Positions 21,286 to 33,130 of a DNA stretch of 64,000 nt are shown here, piece by piece (position 1 is the stretch's first letter; the number at the start of each line of letters is the position of its first letter). Source of the stretch: Bidens hawaiensis (Eukaryota; Streptophyta; Magnoliopsida; Asterales; Asteraceae). A program made the translations under genes and the position numbers. The stretch spans positions 38,804-102,803 of the forward strand of contig JAIQDT010008979.1 in NCBI GenBank assembly GCA_021521415.1, in the 5' to 3' direction. The notes below the pieces were generated by a model. That model had not been told where the DNA came from and did no database searches. It saw only the letters and a list, made by a program, of their open reading frames with translations.

Positions 21286-23019
21286 GGTTCATCCAAGACC
21301 ATTTCTGGTGAAAACTGGATCATGGATAACGGATGTTCTCGTCATATCACCGGAAATCTCGACCTATTAACCAACGTAAGAAATATTCAAGGGGGTTATG
21401 TAGCTTTTGCTGGGAATTCTGGGGGCATGATCACACAAGAGGGTGACGTTTCAAATGGTCATATTACATTTGAAAAAGTAAATTATTGTGACAAGGTTGA
21501 TCATAACTTATTGAGTGTATCGCAGATTTGTGATAAAAAGTACACTACAATATTTACTGACAAAGAGTGTCTTATCTTGAAACCGGGTTTTATTATTCCC
21601 GAGGACATGGTTGTCATGCGATCACCACGATCAAATGATATTTATGTCTTAAACATGAGTTCTAAGATATCAACCTCGATCGAAACATTCTTTGTCTCGA
21701 AAGCAACCGAGAAAGACTCGATTCTATGGCATCGAAGAATGGGTCACATTCATGTTAGAAAGATGAATTATTTAATGGCAAATAATTTAGTTGAGGGTGT
21801 CTCGTTAAAGAACTTTAAGTTATCTGATCACTGTGTTGCATGCAAGAAGGGCAAACAGAAGAAGAAGACACATCCTTCTAAGTTATTGAATTCCATTAAT
21901 ACTCCTCTTGAACGACTTCATATGGATTTGTTTGGTCCAGTGAATCGTGCGAGTATTTCTGGTGACTGGTATTGTCTTGTAGTGACAGATGATTATTCAA
22001 GATATTCATGGGTGTTATTTATGAGTTCAAAAGATCAAACACTTGTTTTGGTACAAAACCTTATTACTAAGATCGAATCACTGTACAAACAAAAGGTGAG
22101 GAGAATTCGGAGTGATAATGGTACTGAATTCAAAAACACTATTTTGGATTTCTTGTGTATTCAAAAGGGAATTCACCGAGAATATAGTGCACCTTATGTA
22201 CCACAACAAAACGGTGTTGTTGAAAGGAAAAATAGAACTCTGATTGAAGCTGCACGTACAATGCTTGCTGATTCAAAGCTTCCTATTCAATTTTGGAATG
22301 AAGCAGTGAACACAGCTTGTTATACACTTAATCGGGTTCTAACAGTAAAACGACTCAAAAAGACAAGCTATGAAATTTTGAATAACAGAAAACCTAATTT
22401 AAAGTACCTGGAACCATTTGGGTGTCCGTGTACAATATTGAAGAAGGATTCAGGTAAATTCGATGAAAAGGCTATTGAAGGATATTTCTTGGGATATGCG
22501 TCTCCAAAGAAAAGAGTACTTAATTTTACATCTGGCTGTGTTGAAGAATGGTACCATGTGGACTGTCAAAAGTACACAACTCCTTCTCAAGGGAAAGGTC
22601 CAGACTGGATGTTTGACTACGATAGTTTATTTAATTCTTTTACTCCTTCGACTGATCACATCGATGAAGATCTGGTTAGAGCATACTTTGAAGAACACTT
22701 GAACATTCCAAGTTCTTCAATTTCAAATGCAGTTGACGTTCAACCAGATGCTCCAACTGAAGACTCACATGTTGTTCCTCCAGTTGTTATTGACAGCGTT
22801 TCTACTTCTTCCGATGATGATCAAGCTGAGATTCAAGTTATTGATCTTGATAGTGATAATGCTTCATCTCCCGAGTTGGGTGGACATTACACTAATTTAT
22901 TTGATAATGTTGTTGTTCCTGAAAATCCTACTCTTCGGATTCATGGATATCTTCCACAGGACAATATCATTGGCGAACTTGATGTGGGCGTTCGTACACG
23001 TCATCATTGGCGAACTTGA
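21286..23019 (+). pseudogene. pol: Copy B pol part 1: protease and integrase
   Basis: The pol frame opens right after TAG 21283-21285, 20 bases past the gag stop, in a different phase. Protease motif MDNGCSRHITG, where the usual D-S/T-G active site reads D-N-G. GAG-pre-integrase and zinc-binding region: LWHRRMGHIHVRKM and CVACKKGKQ. Catalytic core: LHMDLFGPV, RSDNGTEFKN and the glutamate in QQNGVVERKNR, so D-D-E is present. C-terminal KAIEGYFLGYASPKKR. The frame ends at TGA 23017-23019 inside a templated insertion (about 23007-23036) that copy A lacks. Integrase function is known for the family; this copy has an altered protease motif and a broken frame. Confidence 0.88.
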
Positions 23020-23085
23020 TGTGGGCGTTCGTCAAGCGATAATAACGTATTGTGTGCTTACACTAATTTACACTCTTAGGGAATT

Positions 23086-24672
23086 GTGAATATTGCTAAA
23101 TTCAATTGCTTTCTATCTCAAGTTGAGCCAACGATAGCTCGTAAGGCACTTGAAGATCCTTCTTGGGTAGAAGCTATGCAAGAGGAATTACAGCAGTTTG
23201 CACGATTGGGTGTTTGGGATTTAATAGACAAGCCTGCTAGGGTCAAGAAAGCTATTCCAACCAAGTGGGTATTTAAATGTAAAAAGGACGATCGAGGGGT
23301 GATTGTCAGAAACAAAGCACGTCTAGTGGTGCAAGGTTTTCATCAGCAAGAGGGTATTGATTATACTGAGGTATATGCTCCAGTTGCAAGATTAGAGTCG
23401 ATTCGAATGTTCCTGGCTTATGCTGCTTACAAGAATATCAAGGTCTATCAAATGGATGTTAAAAGTGTTTTTCTCAATGGTGAACTACATGAGGAAGTGT
23501 TTGTTCAACAACCACCTGGTTTTGAAGATCCTGATTATCCAGACCGTGTTTACCGTTTAAACAAGGCCCTGTATGGTCTACATCAAGCCCCGAGAGCTTG
23601 GTATGGCACGCTCGCCGACCATCTGACTGATAACGGCTTCAAACGAGGAACTGTTGACTGCACTTTATTTCATAAAACTGTTGGTGATGATCTTCTTCTA
23701 GTCCAGATTTATGTTGATGATATTATTTTTGGGTCTACAAACGACACTTTATGTAAGGAGTTCGAGAAGTCCATGCAAACAAAGTTCGAAATGAGCTCGA
23801 TGGGAGAGATGAACTTCTTTTTAGGGCTGCAGGTTCATCAGTCTGATAAGGGAATCTTCATTCATCAGACTAAATATGTGAACGACGTCTTGAGCCGATT
23901 CAAGATAACTGCCGGAAAAATCCCTTCAACTCCTCTTCCACTGGGTCACAATTTATCACCGGATGAATTGGAGGATACCGTTGATCCGACCCTTTATCGT
24001 GCTATGATTGGTTCTCTAATGTATTTAACTGCTTCTCGACCCGACATAATGTTTGCTGTTTGTGTGTGTGCTAGGTACCAAGCTAGTCCCCGAGTGACTC
24101 ACCTGGCAGCGGTCAAGCGTATTTTGCAATATCTTCGGGGAAATCCTGACATCGGGTTATGGTACCCCAAAGATAATACTTTCGATTTTACCGCCTATTC
24201 AGACTCAGATTATGGAGGATGCAAGATCAACTTCAAATCAACGACTGCTGGATGTCAATTCTTAGGAAACCGGCTTGTTTCCTGGCAGTGTAAGAAGCAG
24301 ACAACGGTCTCTACTTCAACCGCCGAAGCTGAATATGTTGCAGCCTCGAGTTGCTGTTCCCAGGTTCTGTGGATACAACAACATCTTCGCGACTACGGTT
24401 TGAAGTTTCTTACTACTCCCATCTTGATTGATAATTCTGCTGCGATTAGTATCACCAAGAATCCCGTACAACATTCTAAAACGAAACATATCGAGATTCG
24501 ATATCATTTTATACGGGACTGTTATGAAAAGAAATTAATTGATCTTGAGAAAGTACACACAGATTTTCAAAAAGCCGATCTATTTACCAAAGCGTTTGAT
24601 AAAACACGTTTTACTTTTTTGCTTGGTTTAAATGGATTGAAGACCCTTGCTGAGATCCTAAAATTAGGATAA
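23086..24672 (+). CDS. pol: Copy B reverse transcriptase-RNase H (open reading frame)
   Basis: A 528-codon open frame in the same phase as the upstream integrase but separated from it by TGA 23017-23019 and TAG 23077-23079. RT motifs and the YVDDI active site are intact, and the RNase H acidic residues are intact. It differs from copy A at three bases (S for F, D for N, L for I). The first codon is GTG, which argues against independent translation. Confidence 0.92.
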   Translation: MNIAKFNCFLSQVEPTIARKALEDPSWVEAMQEELQQFARLGVWDLIDKPARVKKAIPTKWVFKCKKDDRGVIVRNKARLVVQGFHQQEGIDYTEVYAPVARLESIRMFLAYAAYKNIKVYQMDVKSVFLNGELHEEVFVQQPPGFEDPDYPDRVYRLNKALYGLHQAPRAWYGTLADHLTDNGFKRGTVDCTLFHKTVGDDLLLVQIYVDDIIFGSTNDTLCKEFEKSMQTKFEMSSMGEMNFFLGLQVHQSDKGIFIHQTKYVNDVLSRFKITAGKIPSTPLPLGHNLSPDELEDTVDPTLYRAMIGSLMYLTASRPDIMFAVCVCARYQASPRVTHLAAVKRILQYLRGNPDIGLWYPKDNTFDFTAYSDSDYGGCKINFKSTTAGCQFLGNRLVSWQCKKQTTVSTSTAEAEYVAASSCCSQVLWIQQHLRDYGLKFLTTPILIDNSAAISITKNPVQHSKTKHIEIRYHFIRDCYEKKLIDLEKVHTDFQKADLFTKAFDKTRFTFLLGLNGLKTLAEILKLG

Positions 24673-27600
24673 TTATTTTTTAATCGCTTTATAGATTTAG
24701 TCTTATTTTTTTTATGTTTTAGGTTTTAGGGGATGAAATCTAGAAAATACAAAAAGAATGTGTTTTTGTTTGTATAGATAAAATCCAAAAACATTGAAAA
24801 TTAAAGAAACAATTCAAAAAAAATATTGTGATTTCTGTTCTTAAATTGTCTTTTCCTTTAAAATTTAGAAAAATCAAAAACATTTTAAAAAAAAATTCTG
24901 AAAAACCAAAAAGAATGTGATTTATGTTTTTGTACAGAAAAATCCGAAAATCCAAAAAGATTGTGAAGTTTATTTGTTTATAAGAAAATTGAAAAAGACA
25001 AAAATATTGTGTTTTTTTAAGTTTTGTACAGAGAAAAACCAAAAAGATTTTTAGATTATTTTCTCGCTGAAAATTATGTCGGTTATTTAAGTTTGTGAAG
25101 CATGCTTGCATGTCTTGGTCCTATGATTCACTTGTGAATTGAAGGTTAGCCATTAATTTATTCTCTTAAGTTAACTGTGGCGATTAAATTTATCTTTATT
25201 TTGTTTTTATGCTCCTCAAAATTTTGAGTTTTTGAAGCAAAAAAGGAACATGATAGTACATTGATTATCTTGACCCCAAGTTCAGTAAAAAGTAAGCTTA
25301 AAAGACTGCGTGCTTAATTGCATTGGTGCATTGGTAGGTCTTAAAACAACCCAGTAGAGTAAAGTATGTGATATAAACATAAAGAAACGCCAAATTGAAA
25401 GGGGTGTTAGTCTCTAGCAAAAGTCTTGGTGATGATGGCAGAAATGTAATAACCAGTCATACTCAAGCCTTATATTTGTTGATCACCCAAAAATCAAATA
25501 AAGCAAATAACAAGCGTTAAGATTCTGGACACTGTGAGTCTTTATGCGGCTTAACCATCTAGGTATTCATATGCATGAATATTTCTCTCGCTTTCTAGAG
25601 CAAACCCAAAGTCATTAAACTTGATCACCGCTGTACCTCGTACAATTTAAATTACTGACTTGATCAAAATCCGCTGTTAGTCATACAATTGTTCCTCCCT
25701 TGCGTGCGTCTTAATACCATTAAGAAACGGACCCCAGGGGTTACAATGTATGTAAGTCGACAGATGGACTCGTGCATACTCACTCACAGTAAAGGAAACG
25801 TGATGCATTGCTTAAAATTTCTCAATTGGTATCAAAATTTTTGATCAACAATATAATGGTTTAAGTCAAGTTGGGGTGATTTGGCAAAAATCAAATTAAG
25901 CTTGAACCGAGATTAGAGGCTGATAATTTCTGATATTCTGTGCTCTAATTGAACTATTTAATCATATCACAAAAATACTTGAATGTGTGTTATTAGATTT
26001 ATGTGGACAACAATACCAATGACCGACTTATCGCCAGTCATAATATCGCTGAAATATAAAACTGTGATGGAAGGGCAATTTGGTCAATATGATTCTCTGC
26101 TCAAACTCGACAAAATTACAAAAATATGTACTGCTTTTGATAAATTCTTTGAAAAATACAAAAAGATTGTCTATTTTTAATAGTTCGGATATTTTTCTGT
26201 AAATACATTCTTTAATTCTTTAATTTTTACAAAATACCAAAATTATTTTCGTCTTCTTTATACCAAATACTTAAATAATTTTTAAGTTAAGTTTCGGAAA
26301 TCTGAAACAATTTTAACGTATTAGGTTGTCGGGATATAAAGGTTTCTCGATAATTTAACTTATTGATTTAATTTAATTCTTTATTTATTTCTTTAATTTA
26401 TTCATTTAATTATTTAATTTAAAATTAAATAAAAGGGTTTAATTCGCTAAAATCCAATTCGTTATGTATGGTTAACGAACTTGATGATTCTTTAGCGAAC
26501 TAGCTTCTGGTTCGCTAACCTAATTCGCTTCCGCACTCTGTAACGAATCATCCCTTCGTTATACATATTTAACGAATCATGACACGAATCGTGTCTTGAT
26601 TCGCTATCTTTAATTTTAACGAATCATGTTGAGATTCGCTAACATAAGGTAACGAATTGAGTTAGCGAATGGGCTAATTCGCTAACTTTAAGTTAAACGA
26701 ATCTTCTGATTCGTGCAAGTTGTGCCTAGGGTTTCGTGTATCGCTATATAAGACAAGATAACGAATAGGATTCTACAGTTCGTCTTCTTTCTTAATCTTT
26801 AAGAAACTGTTCAAATTCTCTCTGATATTTTCGATCTTTAAGTTTGAACATTTCAAAGATCAATTTGAGTGACTAAGGTATAACTGATCTAGGCGATATT
26901 AATTTCGTCAACAATGGTCATGTATTGACTGTTAAATTATGAGATTTCAGAGGTTTAAGGGTTTTGAACCTTTGAAACTCATTTGTGTATAATTTGTGTT
27001 TTTTACTTGTCTGATTTTGATATCATTTTGATCGGAATAACTTTCCGATACCCTTGGTGGACTCTAATCATCTTTTGAATATTGTTTGCTGGGTTAATTA
27101 TTGTTGTGTGTTCTTGAGGGTTACTGTTGGTTCGTTGATCCTTAGTACACTTAGGTAATGAGTCTCAATCTCATTCACCTACCTTCACCAATGTGTTTCC
27201 GAGCTCAACGAGTTGATTATCGTGTTGGTTCAACGATGGTTATGGCCTAATTGAATCTGAGTTTAAGATGATTGACTATTGTTGTTCATGTTAATTTTGA
27301 CCTTGACTTTGTGAAGTCAAAGAAAAAGTCTTAACTTTGACCATTCGTTAGTCTTAGTGAATTGGAACTGTTTCGTGTCCAATTCGTTAAGATTTTTCAC
27401 GAACTAGCTTAGCGAATAAGATGTCACACGAATCAGAGTTTGATTCGCTTAAAATATAACGAACTAGAGTTTAGTTCGTTAACTTAATTAGTGATTCGCT
27501 AGGTCCAGTTCGTTAAGTTATTTACTTGACAGCGAATCGCCTGATTCGTTATCTTTGTATAACGAATCAGTATGATTGTTAACGAATGACATTTAAAAAA

Positions 27601-27747
27601 AATTAATTAATTAACTAAATTGAATATTCAATTAATTTAATTAAAGGATTTAAATCGTCTAATACGCGTAACTAGATTAAATACATATATTTTTTTATAT
27701 TGCGTGTTATCTATTCTTATATACGGTTTTTAATTTATTTAGTAACA
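24673..27747 (+). promoter_or_regulatory. Copy B pol-aORF spacer with putative second promoter and intron
   Basis: Same layout as copy A: A-rich part, degraded polypurine-like motif (24728-24738), TTCG(C/T)TA word array from about 26447, TATATAAG at 26745-26752, candidate donor at 26878 and acceptor at 27742, then the aORF ATG at 27748. By eye it differs from copy A at just under 1% of positions, plus homopolymer indels. Confidence 0.55.
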
Positions 27748-30700
27748 ATGGCTGATCAAGAACAACAAATTCAACCACCACAAGAACAACCGTCACAGGA
27801 ACAACCACAAGGACAACCACCACAACAAGCTCAACAAGTCGAAATGATTTTATTACCGTTCGATAAGAAGCACAACATATGTGCTTATGTCGATCATGAT
27901 GTGGCTGATTTAAGGACGTTCGGAGCTATGTTGAATTTCTTACGCCGTTCGAAGATGCATTATGCAATCACTGCTAAACCTAAGGTGTATCTTAGTATAA
28001 TCAGGCAGTTCTGGAACACGGCAATTTATGTTGAGGAAAGTAATTGGGTTCAAGCTACAATTAATCAGCTTCCAATCACGATTGATGTTGAGGTCATTCG
28101 TCGGGTACTTCAGTTTGACGACAGTGACGATTACCCGAGTGAATTTGACAGGACGCTGGTTAGGGGGTTATTCACAAGATTAAATTATGGGGATGATATC
28201 CGTCGATCAATGTTGAACAAGAATGGGTTGTGTCCGCCTTACAAGTATTTGTTGCATGTCTTGCTTCATTGCTTGAGTGGACGTCGCGGTGGTTTCGATG
28301 AATGTAGACTGAGCTTACAATCGGCATTTGTTGCTTTAATCCTGAACAAGCCATTCAACTATTCAGAACTCATCTTTGATCATTTGAAAGAGCAAGTTCA
28401 GCAAACTCTACCGACAAAGAAGTTCTTGATGTATCCACGCTTTCTACAATTAATTATTCAAGATTTGATACCGGATTTGGTGATTGATCGATCGTTGGTG
28501 AACGATGTTCTTGATATGGAACATATTAAAGCTGAAACGGTGCATCGGATGTTGATTTATCTAAAGGATAAGCCACAGGACAAAAGGATGATTGGTAATA
28601 TAATCAATCCAGATTATGTATGTCCTCCTAATGAGCGCTGGATCCATGATGATTCAGATTCCGAGCGTGAAGGGGGAGAAGGTGGGAACAATGATGGTGG
28701 GGATGATGATGGTAACAATGGTGATGGTGATGATGGAGTTGGTGTGCGAGCTCTGAAAGAACAACAAGATGCAGTCGATGCTGCTCTGGCTGCCACCATG
28801 AAAGCTCAGCAAGAACGAAAACGAAAGGGTAAGGCTGTAGCTACTGATGAGCCACCAAAGAAGCCACGTGTGTCCTCTGGGGCTGGTGTAATTATTGGTT
28901 CACCACCACCTCGTCAATGAACTACTCAAAGCTCAGCGGTGCCGCTAACTACTAGCACTCCGATGCTCACCTTGACAACGACGATGGTGTCACATGAGAG
29001 GCTCGGCTTGATTCCTCAAACGGCGTTGACCGAGATGCCGAGGCCTCCTGCTGTGCTGTCAACTGTTTCTTCCACCACTACAATGGGACCTCCTCCTCTG
29101 CCAACAACTACTTTTCCTCCGCCTCTGCCTAGTGATGTCTCTTTCATGAGAATCACTCGGCCTCAGGGACCTATTCAACCAGTTCATCCATCTGTATACA
29201 ATTTGTCACCTGGACGTCAAACGGAAATGCTGCTTAATCTGTTACACTTATATGAAAATCAAATGGCAGCTGACCGACTCAATCAAGAACGACTCATGGA
29301 GAATCAACGAAAAATGATGAGTTACATTTCGTTCTGTCAGAAGGAGACCAAGTCGTTGCGTGCGATTGTTGAGTCTCAGGGGGTGAAGTTAATAGAACAA
29401 GATGAGTTAATTTTACAATTAACTTGTAAAGAAGATGCCCTCAAGAAACTAAAAAATGATGATGATAATCCTGACGAGTCTGATGCAGGAGGTGAGCCTA
29501 AACAATCACACGGTTCATCCTCTGGTGTAGGTGTAAGTGGCGTTGATAATTCGAACAAGCAGATAATTTCATATCAAGATCCAACAGCTGCCAAGCCGAT
29601 AGAAATGATTGAGGCTAACACGGTAATATTTATTGATGAATAGGGGATGTTTAGAAGTGTGGTGAACAGAGATGAGATACAGATCGGTGAGTTTGTGATT
29701 AGATCTTTGACAAGGGAGCAGATCTCGATTCTACTTGGGCTAAATGACGATCAGCTGACTGCATTAGAGACTGAGCCCGATGTCGAAGTGATCAATGAGA
29801 ATGAAATGGAAGATGGTCCGTTATTTATGGATACGGATTTTATTTATGAGAACGAGGAGATTGAGATGGAGGATGTTACAGCTGAAGAGTACCCGGACTT
29901 GTATCAACACGCAAATGTTGATCAAGGTGCTCCGGTATTTCATGAAGACGTAATTAAAGAGACTGAGGATGATTTGGAGAAGATTGTGCAGCGAACGGTT
30001 CCTTCACTCAAAGAAGTGACTGATGATGACATTGAAAGATGGTTTAAACGCCAGAAAGTGGGTAAGATCATCAGCGCTTTTCGGTATGTAGATAAAGAAA
30101 GAAAGGATACCGCTGCTGCTTGGATTGAGGCAAATCAGATGACTACCTTCAAGACTGTTTCTAAGGTACATGGTGATATTGTCTCCTGGCTCTATGATTC
30201 AGAATTTAAGGTATGTATTGTTAAATGGGAAAAAGGTGTGCAATATTACAAGAGGATAATGGATGTTCTAACACTACCGCGTTGGGATGTACGCACCCTC
30301 GCGAGACGTCCATTTATCAATCGTGGGGGCAACCGAACTGCTGAGTGGTTTCATCAACACTTACTGTTCGAGGTCAATCATGGCTTCAAGTTCTTCAAGC
30401 CCCAGGTTCCTAGACGTAAACGTACTGATGAGATTGATCCAAGGACCGGCTGGAAGAAACTTGTCTTGAAAGTGAAGCCACCAAAGACAATGAGAAGGGT
30501 TCCTGTGAAGACAATGCCTCAAGACATTTATATGTCTTTCAACCGTTGGTACTATGACAATCGTACTAGCGAGGCCGTTATTGTTCGTGGTCGAGGACTA
30601 CAGACTGAGCTCATCAAGATAATCAATCCGATGTGGTTGGTAAATTTATCAGAGACAGACAATGACGTGCTACACAGGAAGCAGATTTTGTTTGAACGCC

Positions 30701-30804
30701 AAGAAGATTACGACCTGGCTATGCAATTCCAACGTGTCGTTCGTGTATGCCATGAACATGGGATTCATAGTTGCAGATATTGGCAGACAAAGCGTTTCAA
30801 ATAA
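27748..30804 (+). pseudogene. Sirevirus additional ORF (aORF), copy B, two nonsense codons
   Basis: Same 1018-codon frame as copy A, from the ATG at 27748 to TAA 30802-30804, with TGA at 28918-28920 and TAG at 29641-29643. Copy A is sense at both positions, and copy B is sense at the three positions broken in A. Domain order is as in copy A: Gln/Pro start, globular region, acidic Asp/Gly stretch, KRKGK/PPKKPRV basic pair, Pro-rich part, coiled coil, basic C terminus. By eye the two copies differ at about 45 bases (about 1.4%), mostly amino-acid changing, consistent with neutral decay after copying. What the protein does is unknown; the absence of a membrane segment argues against an envelope role. 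Confidence 0.8.
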
Positions 30805-30824
30805 GTTAAAGACAAAGAGCTCAA

Positions 30825-30834
30825 GACGAGGGGG
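30825..30834 (+). promoter_or_regulatory. Polypurine tract of copy B
   Basis: GACGAGGGGG abutting the right LTR start, identical to that of copy A. Confidence 0.75.
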
Positions 30835-31401
30835 TGTCTGTTAGTGCACGGTTTTGCGTCTAGAGTCTTTGTAATTATCATTAATGTTTATTTGATTATT
30901 TTAATGTAATATTTAATGTTTATTTATCTAATTCGTTATGTTTAGTCTAGTTCGCTAGGAATGTTAGCGAACTAAGACTAGTTCGTTAAGGTTAAGTCTA
31001 GTTCGCTAGGGATGTTAGCGAACTAGGACTTTATAATGTATTCCCTCCTGATTCGTTAGGGGATGTTAACGAATCAGGGGGTGGTTCGTTAAGTTAATTT
31101 ATTTAACGAGGGGGATGCTGGTTCGCTAGGGGATGTTAGCGAACCAGATCGTCTTCTATAAATAGTGAACCACTGTTCACTTGTAAAATGTTGAAGTTTT
31201 GAGAGAATTAACATTATTCAGAAAGTTTTTAAAGTATTCTCTCTCTCTCTCAAGCTTCACGTTAATCTTATTGATAATATATATTACATAACAATCGAAC
31301 TAAGGTATTAAAGAGTTAGATCCGTATAATTAATATTAACATATAGATCTGGATCAGATCTAATATATTGATTAGAACGAGTGAAATCAAGGGATCAAAC
31401 A
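30835..31401 (+). repeat. Right LTR of the Sirevirus tandem
   Basis: 567 bp, starts TGTCTGTTAGTGC and ends GGGATCAAACA. It repeats the four U3 palindromes (30944-31147) and the TATA box (31157-31164). The Gypsy gag resumes at 31402. Confidence 0.93.
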
Positions 31402-33130
31402 AAGCCGAGCCCGCTCCCCAAGCCAAGGTTGAACCCTCACCACAAGCCATCAACTACTTCAACTCATCCCGTCACAACAACAACAACAAAAAGAAACCCA
31501 AAACCAACTACCGAAATTATGCCATCACCCAACCCCAACCACAACAACAAGCCCAAACCCTTCCCCAAAACCGAAGACCTTATGTTGGTAACTCCCCGCT
31601 ATGTAACACTTGCCAACTTCACCACCCAACAAACTCGCCGTGTCATCGTTGTACAAATTGTAACCGACTTAGTCATTTCCCTAACACATGCCGATCCACC
31701 CAACGAAACCAACCCGACCAACCTAACCAACTAAACCAACCGAGAAACTTTCCCCAAAATGCCCAAAACCGCTATGCACCATACCCACCAAACCAACCCC
31801 AACAACCCCTAGCTTGCTTTAATTGTGGTGATCCCAACCATTTCCGTCAAAATTGCCCACGTTTAGCTTTTGCCAACCAAGCTCAAACCGTAACCATACC
31901 ATACTACCAAACACAAGCTTACCAAGTTCAAACTTACTAACCCCAAATTCCCCGACTCAATGCATCACTCATCCAACCCATCCAAGCAATCCAAGCACCA
32001 CCTCCACCTCCACAACAAGCACCTCAAGTCAACCATGGTAATCAAGGGAGAGCGTTTATGATGAATGCAAATCAAGCTCAAGTGGCAAACGATGTTGTGA
32101 ACGGTATGTTTTTGGTGAACTATCATTTGGCTTCTGTTTTATTTGATACCGGTGACGATAGAAGTTTTATTTCTTTGAAATTTGAGTCGAAACTTGCGAT
32201 GCCTCGAACTAAGCTTTCCCGACCGTTCTCTGTTGAAGTCGCCAATGGCAATTCTATTACCATCGATTCCGTCGTCCGCGGTTATTCTCTTATTATTTCT
32301 AAGCATAAATTCTCCATCGATCTCATCCCGATGCAAATGGGTAGTTTCGATGTCATAGTAGGCATGGATTGGTTATCTTTGCACCGTGTCGAAGTCGTTT
32401 GTTTCGATAAATTCATTCGCATCTCCCTCGTCAACGGTAAAATTCTTAAGGTCTTTGGAAACACAACTTCTCAAAGGCTAAATCTTATGTCGTGCTCCAA
32501 ATCGCAAAAGTACTTACGCCAAAAGTATGTTCCGTTTTTAGCTCTCTCGGTGACAAAAGACAATAAGGAAAGGAAAATCCAAGATATTTTCATTGTTCGT
32601 GATTTCCCCGATGTCTTTCCCGACGATGTTACCGGTCTTCCTCCCGTTCGTCCGATTGAATTCCAAATCGATCTTGTGCCCGGAGTGATGCCCGTGGCCA
32701 AGGCTCCTTATCGTCTAGCCCCGTCGGAAATGCAAGAACTATCAAACCAACTCGAAGAACTTCCCGATAAAGGCTTCATTCGTCCAAGCTCTTCTCCTTG
32801 GGGCGCTCCCGTTCTCTTCGTGAAAAAGAAGGATGGTCTGTTTCGTATGTGCATTGATTATCGTGAACTTAACATGCTTACTATTAAAAATCGTTAACCA
32901 CTGCCACGTATCGATGACTTATTCGACCAACTTCAAGGCGCAACTTGTTTCTCCAAAATTGATCTTCGATCGGGTTATCATCAATTGCGTGTTCACGAAG
33001 AAGACGTTCCTAAAACCGCTTTCTGTACTCGATATGGACATTTCGAATTTTTGGTTATGCCCTTCGGGTTAACAAATGCCCCCGCGGTATTTATGGACCT
33101 CATGAACCGCGTTTGCAAACCATTCCTTGA
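31402..33130 (+). pseudogene. pol: Gypsy gag 3' part, protease and first half of RT
   Basis: Gag resumes inside the Pro/Gln/Asn-rich linker, with knuckle CTNCNRLSHFPNTC and a second knuckle CFNCGDPNHFRQNC. TAA at 31938-31940 breaks the frame, then protease with [12 protein letters not shown] (DTG active site present; the next residue is D where A or S is usual) and VGMDWLS. RT begins [16 protein letters not shown], then [16 protein letters not shown] and [13 protein letters not shown] at 32895-32897 replaces the residue after KNR. RT continues in the same frame through [20 protein letters not shown] and [12 protein letters not shown] until a one-base loss at about 33130, just before the catalytic FIDD motif. 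Confidence 0.88.

Larger units (their letters stand above)
17873..31401 (+). mobile_element. Sirevirus copy B, full length
   Basis: With the shared LTR (17306-17872) this is a complete Sirevirus: primer-binding site, gag with two CCHC knuckles, pol (PR-IN-RT-RH), 3-kb spacer, aORF, polypurine tract and right LTR. Total length from 17306 is about 14.1 kb. All coding regions except RT-RNase H carry at least one break. Bases 31402-31406 (AAGCC) could be the right target-site duplication in Gypsy gag; the matching left flank has been lost. Confidence 0.9.
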
